Assembly (NCBI RefSeq): GCF_029601685.1
Contig: NZ_JARRIR010000002.1
Span: forward strand, 62,001 to 126,000
Source: Metarhizobium sp017305935
Lineage (GTDB): Bacteria > Pseudomonadota > Alphaproteobacteria > Rhizobiales > Rhizobiaceae
DNA length: 64,000 nt
Reading direction: 5' to 3'
A program made the position numbers and the translations under genes. Every line of letters begins with the position of its first letter. The first letter of the stretch is position 1. Positions 58,461 through 64,000 of this stretch are shown here, piece after piece. The notes under the pieces are model-generated. The model worked only from the letters and a program-made list of their open reading frames with translations, was not told the origin of the DNA and ran no database searches.

Positions 58461-59489
58461 TCAGTCCATCCGCAGAATGATCTTGCCGAAAATCTGGCGG
58501 CTTTCCATGCGCTCCAACGCCCGGCCGATATCCTCGAAGCTGACTTCGGTGTCGATGACCGAATGCACAAGGCCGCGTGCCATCTTCTGCATGGCATCTG
58601 CCATGTTTTCCATGCGGCAACCGAAGGAGCCGAGCAGCTTCAGTTGCTGCTGGAACAGCATCATCAGGTTGAGGTCGGTTGATACGCCAGACGTCGAGCC
58701 GCAGGTGACTAGGCGGCCGCCGCGCTTCAGGCAGAGCATCGAGCCCGCCCAGGTGTCCTTGCCGACATGTTCGAAGACGACGTCGACGCCCTTCTTCTTC
58801 GTCAGCTTGCGCACCACGCCCTCGAAACGATCCGTGCGATAATTGATGACGTGATCGGCGCCCAGCGCCCTGGCCTTCTCGATCTTGTCGTCGGAGCCGA
58901 CGGTCGTGATGACCGTGCAGCCCATCTTGTGGGCAAGCTGAATCGCCGCCGTGCCGATACCCGAACCGCCGGCATGGACGAGGATCGTCTCGCCGGGCTC
59001 CAGCTTGGCATTGTCGAACAGCATATGCTCGACGGTGCCGAAGGTCACCGGCGCAAGTGCGGCATCGATGGCCGAGACGCCGGGCGGGGCCGGAACCAGC
59101 AGGCGGGCCGGCAGGTTGACCTTCTCCTGGGCGAAACCATCGAGATGGAAACCATGGACGCCGCCGACATGTTCGCAGAGATTGTCGCGGCCTTCACGGC
59201 AGGGACGGCAGAGGCCGCAGGTGCGCGCGCCATAGATCGAGACGAGCTGTCCGGGCAGCACATTGGCGACGCCGGGGCCGAGAGTTTCGACCACGCCGGA
59301 GGCCTCCGCACCGATGACCAGCGGCATCTTGCGCTTGGCGAACGCCATGCCGCGCCAGCCCCAGACGTCGATATGGTTGAGCGCCACTGCCTTGACGCGC
59401 AGCGTCACCTCTCCGGGACCGGGCGCTTCCGGCTCGGGCAGGTCGACGGTTTCAAGCCGGCGGTCTTCGATCAGTTGCAGCGCGCGCAT
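58461..59489 (-). CDS. adh2XL: Zinc-type medium-chain dehydrogenase of the acpXL cluster (adh2XL)
   Basis: The 342-residue protein has the MDR fold, with VALNHIDVWGWRGM, the Zn-site CGLCRPCREGRDNLCEHVG and the Rossmann motif VHAGGSGIGTAAIQLAHKMG. In rhizobia this gene is a fixed member of the acpXL cluster and is thought to help build or modify the C28 chain; the exact step is not known. Position 10 bp upstream of lpxXL supports the same assignment. Confidence 0.92.
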   Translation of the reverse strand: MRALQLIEDRRLETVDLPEPEAPGPGEVTLRVKAVALNHIDVWGWRGMAFAKRKMPLVIGAEASGVVETLGPGVANVLPGQLVSIYGARTCGLCRPCREGRDNLCEHVGGVHGFHLDGFAQEKVNLPARLLVPAPPGVSAIDAALAPVTFGTVEHMLFDNAKLEPGETILVHAGGSGIGTAAIQLAHKMGCTVITTVGSDDKIEKARALGADHVINYRTDRFEGVVRKLTKKKGVDVVFEHVGKDTWAGSMLCLKRGGRLVTCGSTSGVSTDLNLMMLFQQQLKLLGSFGCRMENMADAMQKMARGLVHSVIDTEVSFEDIGRALERMESRQIFGKIILRMD

Positions 59490-59541
59490 ATCATATCCCC
59501 CGCGCCCGAGGCGCATTCACAAAATTTCGAGTTGCCGGCAA

Positions 59542-60828
59542 TTAAGCCGGTTCAAGCGTCATGACAAGGCTGGCATTCTGTCCGCCGAAGCCGAAGGAGT
59601 TGGACAGAACTGCGCGAACCTGCGCCTCCCGCTTCACATTCGGCACCACATCGAGCGCAATCGCCGGATCGGGGTTACTGTAGTTGATGGTCGGCGGCAG
59701 GGTGCCGGTCAGCATGGTCTGCAGCGAGAACACCGCCTCGACCGCGCCGGCCGCCGTCAGCGTATGGCCGATCATCGACTTGTTGGACGAGACCGGGATG
59801 GAGGACAGCTTGTCGCCGAAGACGGCGAGCATCGCGCCATATTCCATCTTGTCGTTTTCCGGCGTCGAAGTGCCGTGGGCGTTGACGTAACCAATATCAT
59901 CCTCGCCAAGCCCCGCATCGGCGAGCGCCGCGCGGATCGTGGCAATTGCCGGGCCGCCATCCGGCGAGGAGCGGGTGCGGTGGAAATGATCGGCCTTTTC
60001 GCCGCAGCCGGTCATGATGCCGAGCACCTTGGCGCCGCGCGAAATGGCCGCTTCCAGCGACTCCAGCACCAGCGTCGCGGCACCCTCGGCGATGACGAAG
60101 CCGTCGCGATCCTTGCTGAACGGTTTGGAGGCCTTTTCCGGCGGATCGTTCTGGGTCGAAAGCGCAGAGAGCAGCGAAAAACGGATCAGAGCCTCGGCGC
60201 TGACCGACCCGTCGGTCGCGACCGTCAAGGCGCGCTCGGTGCGACCCTGGCGGATCGCCTCGACCCCGAGCTGGATGGCGGTGGCGCCCGAGGCGCAGGC
60301 GGTCGACAGCGTCACCGGTAGGCCGCGCGTGCCGAACTTGTCGGCGAGGCGCTCGGAAATCGAGCCGAACTGCGCCGCTTCCATGAACACCGGATCGGGC
60401 CGCTCGCGCATGGCGGCGAGGAAACGGTCATAGGCGTCACCCTCTCGCACCGCCGGCGGCGCGCGGTCGGCCAGCGCAAAACGGTCGCTCCATTCCGGCT
60501 CGACCGGCGGGGCGGCCAGGAACAGCGGTCCGTCGAAATCGCCGGAAATGCCGGCTTGCGCCAACGCCTCGATGGTCGTTTCGCGAGCGAAGGCAAAGGA
60601 GCGCTCGACGGAATTGCTGCGCGGCGGATCGATGAAATCCACGGTGCCGCTGATGCGTGTCGAAAGCCCCTCGGTCGGGAAACGGGTGATGGCATGAATG
60701 CCGGACGTGCCCGATGTCAGCGCCGCCCAGTTGTCGGCAAGCCCTTGACCGAGCGAGGTAATGACGCCCATGCCGGTGACGGCGACGATCGGACGACCCA
60801 GATGATCCTTGAAGCTGGAATTGGCCAT
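59542..60828 (-). CDS. fabF1XL: Beta-ketoacyl-ACP synthase FabF1XL
   Basis: The 428-residue condensing enzyme has the Cys-His-His triad: TLSTACASGATAIQLG with the nucleophile Cys, YVNAHGTSTPENDKMEYGAM and SNKSMIGHTLTAAGAVEAVF. It is a decarboxylating elongation synthase, active here in building the very long chain on AcpXL. ATG at 60846 overlaps the stop of fabF2XL; 60828 has a better ribosome site (AAGGAA). The product shows normal length. Confidence 0.92.
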   Translation of the reverse strand: MANSSFKDHLGRPIVAVTGMGVITSLGQGLADNWAALTSGTSGIHAITRFPTEGLSTRISGTVDFIDPPRSNSVERSFAFARETTIEALAQAGISGDFDGPLFLAAPPVEPEWSDRFALADRAPPAVREGDAYDRFLAAMRERPDPVFMEAAQFGSISERLADKFGTRGLPVTLSTACASGATAIQLGVEAIRQGRTERALTVATDGSVSAEALIRFSLLSALSTQNDPPEKASKPFSKDRDGFVIAEGAATLVLESLEAAISRGAKVLGIMTGCGEKADHFHRTRSSPDGGPAIATIRAALADAGLGEDDIGYVNAHGTSTPENDKMEYGAMLAVFGDKLSSIPVSSNKSMIGHTLTAAGAVEAVFSLQTMLTGTLPPTINYSNPDPAIALDVVPNVKREAQVRAVLSNSFGFGGQNASLVMTLEPA

Positions 60829-60842
60829 GACCGGCAGTTCCT

Positions 60843-62045
60843 TCATGCGTTGGCGCGCAGAAGGGCCATGCCTTCGCCGCGCGTATAACCGACCGTGGTG
60901 ACCAGGGCCTGCTGTGCCGCCCCGCTCATCGCCCTTTCGCCTTCGGCATTGAACACCGGAACGGCCGCACCCGCATCGACGGCAAGCGCCGCAAGCGCGA
61001 GCCCCAGCGGAAACTGCGCTTCCATGCCATGCCCGGCCACACCGCCATAGCCACGCAGGGCCGCCTTCGGAAACGCGCCTTCGAGAAACGCCTTTTCGCG
61101 GGCGGCGAGATCGTGCAGGCCGCTGCTGCCGGAGAAGACCACAAGATCGGAAACGCCCTCGCCGGCCATCGCCGCCATGCGCCCGAGCCGTTTTTCAAGG
61201 CGGCCCTCGTCACGACTGCCGCGATCACCTTCTATGGCGTCGACAATCGCATAGATATGGGCGCCCCGCGCCTGCGCATGTTCGCGCGATTCGAGCACCA
61301 GGAAGGCGCCGACCGAGCCCATGACCATGCCGCCGCCGGCACTGTCCTCGCGCGACCACAAAGGTTGCCAGTCACCGGTCAGATGGGCGCGGATGCCCTC
61401 GACCAGCAGGATGATATCCGCGCGCTCGGCGACAAAGGCGCCACCGACCAGCGTATGTGTCGACTGCCCGGCGGAAATGCGCGCAAAAGCGGTTTCGATG
61501 GCGGAAATGCCGGCGGCTTCCTCGCCCATGAAGGTGCGCGACGAGCCCGTCACCTTGTGAACGATGGAGATATTGCCGGCCATCAGGTTGGAAAGCTGGG
61601 CGAGGAACAGCGTCGGTCGCAGTTCGGTCTTCAGTTTCTCGTTGAGCATGACCTCGCGGTCGTTGCGCTTCAGGCTCTCGTCGACGATCATCGAATCGAC
61701 GGCGATATCGCGCTCGCCGCCACCGGCGGCGACGATCATGTCCATCGTGCCGCAAAGCTCGGCATCGTCCTTCAGCCCGGCATCGTCGAGCGCAAGTCCG
61801 GCGGCGAAAACGCCGAGGCGCTGCCAGTTTTCCATCTGCCGCTGATCGCCGCGCTTCGGGATCTGCGCCGACCAGTCGATCTCCGGCATCGGATGGATGG
61901 GATAAGGCTTGAATTTTTCCGTTTCGAGAACCGCTTGCGGTCTCTCCTCAGACGTCAAAAGCGCCAGATGCGGCGCTTTTCCGACCCCGAGCGATGTGAC
62001 GATGCCGACGCCGGTGACGACGACATCCCTATCCGACCTGCTCAT
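60843..62045 (-). CDS. fabF2XL: FabF2XL, ketosynthase-like partner lacking the active-site Cys
   Basis: The 400-residue protein has the thiolase fold (VVVTGVGIVTSLGVGKAPHL, FAAGLALDDAGL), yet where FabF has TACASG it reads SSRTFMGEEAAGISAIETA, with no Cys. The second-half His (GYGGVAGHGMEAQFPLGLAL) is kept. It therefore resembles the chain-length factor of type II polyketide synthases, and probably pairs with FabF1XL. It belongs to the acpXL cluster and is translationally coupled to fabF1XL. Confidence 0.9.
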   Translation of the reverse strand: MSRSDRDVVVTGVGIVTSLGVGKAPHLALLTSEERPQAVLETEKFKPYPIHPMPEIDWSAQIPKRGDQRQMENWQRLGVFAAGLALDDAGLKDDAELCGTMDMIVAAGGGERDIAVDSMIVDESLKRNDREVMLNEKLKTELRPTLFLAQLSNLMAGNISIVHKVTGSSRTFMGEEAAGISAIETAFARISAGQSTHTLVGGAFVAERADIILLVEGIRAHLTGDWQPLWSREDSAGGGMVMGSVGAFLVLESREHAQARGAHIYAIVDAIEGDRGSRDEGRLEKRLGRMAAMAGEGVSDLVVFSGSSGLHDLAAREKAFLEGAFPKAALRGYGGVAGHGMEAQFPLGLALAALAVDAGAAVPVFNAEGERAMSGAAQQALVTTVGYTRGEGMALLRANA

Positions 62046-62171
62046 GCGCTCAGTCCCCTGTGCCTGACAGCGCCGCGCGTCATCGATGGTGCGCGCTGGA
62101 CGCTGCGATAAATCAAATTGAGTCGTTCAGGCTGCGTAACCTATCCCCGAATCGTCCGGCATTCGAAGGAA

Positions 62172-62648
62172 TTATGCAGTCGCGGCGGCCATGGCCCGAA
62201 GAAGCCCGACATCTTCGGCCCGCTTACGCACGATATCGCCGATCGGCACCTTGTCGAATGGAAGCGTGCGCAGCTTCAATTGCGCATCGCAGATCTTGCC
62301 GGAGGCAGCCGATATCCTCGCCTTGGTCACGGCAAAACCCGATCCGTCATGCTCCAGGTGCGCCTCGATCTCCAGTTCGGCGCCGGGCTCGACGAAATTG
62401 CGGATCTTGGCGCCATCGACCGACATCAGCAGGGGCATGGCCGAAAAACCGTTACGGGCGAGCACCAGAAAACCGGAGGCCTGAGCCATTGTTTCGATCA
62501 GCAACACGCCGGGAACAAGCGGCATGCCGGGAAAATGTCCTTCGAAGACCGGACTTGCGTCCGGCACCTTCGAACGCGCCGTAAGCCGGTCCGCCTCCGC
62601 AGAGACGGACTCGACGGCATCGATCATCTGAAAATATTCGAGCAGCAT
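62172..62648 (-). CDS. fabZXL: (3R)-hydroxyacyl-ACP dehydratase FabZXL
   Basis: The 158-residue hot-dog protein has the FabZ active-site His and Glu: FEGHFPGMPLVPGVLLIETM. It dehydrates beta-hydroxyacyl-AcpXL in the elongation cycle. The ATG at 62648 gives the family N terminus (MLLEYFQMIDAVESVS), 17 bp from acpXL. It is longer than normal FabZ at the C terminus by a few residues. Confidence 0.93.
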   Translation of the reverse strand: MLLEYFQMIDAVESVSAEADRLTARSKVPDASPVFEGHFPGMPLVPGVLLIETMAQASGFLVLARNGFSAMPLLMSVDGAKIRNFVEPGAELEIEAHLEHDGSGFAVTKARISAASGKICDAQLKLRTLPFDKVPIGDIVRKRAEDVGLLRAMAAATA

Positions 62649-62665
62649 CGAACGAATCCCGGCTT

Positions 62666-62944
62666 TTAAGCCTTGGCGGCCCGCAATTCGTCGATCTTCG
62701 CACAGAGGTTCTTGAGAACGAAGTATTCCTCGGTGGAAACTTTGCCCTCGTTGACATCCTGCGTCCACTTTTCCAGCGGAATCTTGATGCCGAATTCCTT
62801 GTCGATGGCGAAGACGATATCGAGGAAGTCGAGGCTGTCGATGCCCAGGTCATCGATCGTATGGCTTTCCGGGGTAATCGACTCGCGATCGATCTCGCTC
62901 GTCTCCGCGATAATATCGGCAACCTTGTCAAATGTAGCAGTCAC
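62666..62944 (-). CDS. acpXL: Very-long-chain acyl carrier protein AcpXL
   Basis: The 92-residue acidic protein carries the phosphopantetheine Ser in DDLGIDSLDFLDIVFAIDKE and the typical AcpXL extension WTQDVNEGKVSTEEYFVLKN. It carries the C28 fatty acid during synthesis and hands it to LpxXL. The GTG at 62944 gives the family's standard start (TATFDKVADIIAETSEIDRE); a further upstream ATG would add ten unlike residues. It is the first gene of the cluster. Confidence 0.96.
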   Translation of the reverse strand: MTATFDKVADIIAETSEIDRESITPESHTIDDLGIDSLDFLDIVFAIDKEFGIKIPLEKWTQDVNEGKVSTEEYFVLKNLCAKIDELRAAKA

Positions 62945-63126
62945 GCCAACAACCTCATAAATGTCTGATCTCAATCTTCCTCATAGCAAAGATCGCCGAA
63001 AAGCCAATGGCAAGATGGTGCAATGCGGCACCACCCGGCGGGATTCGCAATCCTTGCGCCCTTCCATGACGCCGTGGACACGGCGAAAACAAGGCGGAGC
63101 CGAAGAGAATAGCGGTGGAGCCCCCC

Positions 63127-63555
63127 CTATTGAGCGATGACGATACGGGTATTGCCGAGGCCGTTGGCCGTTGCCATCGCGAAGAATTGCGCGGCATTGT
63201 CCGGATGCAGGCGCACGCAGCCATGCGAAGCCGGGCGCCCCAGCCGCTTCAGGTCGAAAGTGGCGTGGACGGCATAGCCACCGTTGAAGAAGATCGCATA
63301 CGGCATCGGCGCGTTGTCGTATTTGCGCGAGCGGTGGTTGCGAGAAGCCCATTTGGCGCTGTAGCTGCCGGTCGGCGTCACATAGCCCTGACGAGCGGTC
63401 GAGACCTTCCAGCGATATTTGACGATGCCGTTCTGCGTCACGGTCATCGTCTGGCTCGACAGATTGACCTTGGCCACCAGATTGGCGGCATTCGATCCGA
63501 CGGCTGCAAATTGTACGGCCAAAAACGTCGCCGCGGCTGCAATAAGTATTCTCAT
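63127..63555 (-). CDS. L,D-transpeptidase (YkuD domain), exported
   Basis: The 142-residue protein has a signal peptide (MRILIAAAATFLAVQFAAVG, cleavage near SNA) and a bare YkuD domain: VKVNLSSQTMTVTQNGIVKY, VSTARQGYVTPTGSYSAKWA and the active site HATFDLKRLGRPASHGCVRL with its Cys. It should cross-link peptidoglycan (3-3 links) or attach proteins to it in the periplasm. It lacks a cell-wall-binding domain. It stands alone, about 180 bp downstream of the acpXL promoter region. Confidence 0.93.
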   Translation of the reverse strand: MRILIAAAATFLAVQFAAVGSNAANLVAKVNLSSQTMTVTQNGIVKYRWKVSTARQGYVTPTGSYSAKWASRNHRSRKYDNAPMPYAIFFNGGYAVHATFDLKRLGRPASHGCVRLHPDNAAQFFAMATANGLGNTRIVIAQ

Positions 63556-63701
63556 ACTCGCCCCTTTTTACGCATGTCACAAGTTTTGTGGCCAAGAATT
63601 GACAGTGAAAGCGAGAATAAGGCGAAAAGAATGATGTTCGATTAAGTGCAAGAGTAATCAGAAAAGGAAGAAGAATGGTTAATAAACTGTCTCGTCCGAC
63701 G

Positions 63702-63941
63702 CTATGCCCGCCGGCCGCTTCGTCTGCCGAAGAAATGAGAAAGGATAAACACCAGAATCAACACCGGCCAGACAATGGACAGCGCCACACCCAGCACTTT
63801 CCAGCGATCCCATGGGGCGTCGCTCCTGATGATTTCGAGCATTGTTTCCAGGAGGCAAAGCATGACGATCAGGCCATAAGCCATCAGAAGAACGATATGG
63901 ACCAGATTGGCCACACCGTATGATATGATATCCGTTGACAT
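63702..63941 (-). CDS. Small two-helix membrane protein (79 aa)
   Basis: The ATG at 63941 gives a chain with two hydrophobic helices (VHIVLLMAYGLIVMLCLLET and VLGVALSIVWPVLILVFILS) joined by a charged loop (IIRSDAPWDRWK) and a basic C terminus (FFGRRSGRRA). No family is recognised. An in-frame ATG at 63974 would add a Gly-rich leader and seems less likely. Its role is unknown. Confidence 0.6.
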   Translation of the reverse strand: MSTDIISYGVANLVHIVLLMAYGLIVMLCLLETMLEIIRSDAPWDRWKVLGVALSIVWPVLILVFILSHFFGRRSGRRA

Positions 63942-64000
63942 AGCACCCCCGCCTTCACCCTTTTGGTATCGCATGGACGGGTGGCCTGCTTCATCACCCA

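Overview
The window is a piece of a high-GC alphaproteobacterial chromosome, almost certainly Rhizobiaceae (Rhizobium, Agrobacterium, Ensifer, Shinella and relatives). The evidence is a giant growth-pole-ring protein, a complete acpXL-fabZXL-fabF2XL-fabF1XL-adh2XL-lpxXL cluster for the very-long-chain fatty acid of lipid A, and short intergenic mosaic repeats of rhizobial type. All functional calls rest on reading motifs and gene order; no database search was run.

Layout. 1-11.2 kb: the end of a 2Fe-2S ferredoxin gene, an Hpt phosphotransfer protein, the 2,544-residue coiled-coil polar growth protein, and a soluble PAS-PAS chemotaxis receptor. 11.9-31.0 kb: an integrated element of about 19 kb, bounded by 54-bp direct repeats, the right-hand one lying in an intact tRNA-Thr(UGU) gene. 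It carries an integrase, a tandem Arc-type repressor, an Xis-like protein, a replication gene with iteron-like repeats, an HK97-type head module (portal, protease, a frameshifted capsid gene, connectors, terminase), a tape measure protein with a fused muralytic domain, a proteasome-like Ntn hydrolase and a four-zinc-ribbon protein. I see no major tail tube, tail tip or lysis gene.

31.2-41.8 kb: housekeeping genes (NAD kinase, J-domain protein, dihydrouridine synthase A, FAA hydrolase, gamma-carbonic-anhydrase-like protein), two convergent DUF4214-type secreted proteins, and the zinc uptake locus: zur and znuBC diverge from znuA across two palindromic Zur-like operators. 42-53.6 kb: a sugar catabolic operon on the minus strand (binding protein, two permeases, ATPase, GH2 beta-mannosidase, isomerase-like protein, Gfo/Idh/MocA oxidoreductase, aldo-keto reductase) facing a LacI-type regulator; a mosaic repeat lies between the binding protein and the permeases. 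53.6-57.3 kb: 6-phosphogluconate dehydrogenase, an SRPBCC protein and two paralogous PAS proteins separated by a perfect 13-bp inverted repeat. 57.5-63.0 kb: the C28 fatty acid cluster, in which acpXL is the carrier, the FabF/FabZ/Adh proteins elongate and process the chain, and LpxXL transfers it to lipid A. The window ends with an L,D-transpeptidase and a small membrane protein.

The most notable items are the prophage-encoded Ntn hydrolase, whose residues T1, D17 and K33 match the proteasome/HslV catalytic set exactly in spacing, and the composition of the element itself: heads and a tape measure without a recognisable tail tube or lysis module, which fits either a decayed prophage or a satellite-like element.
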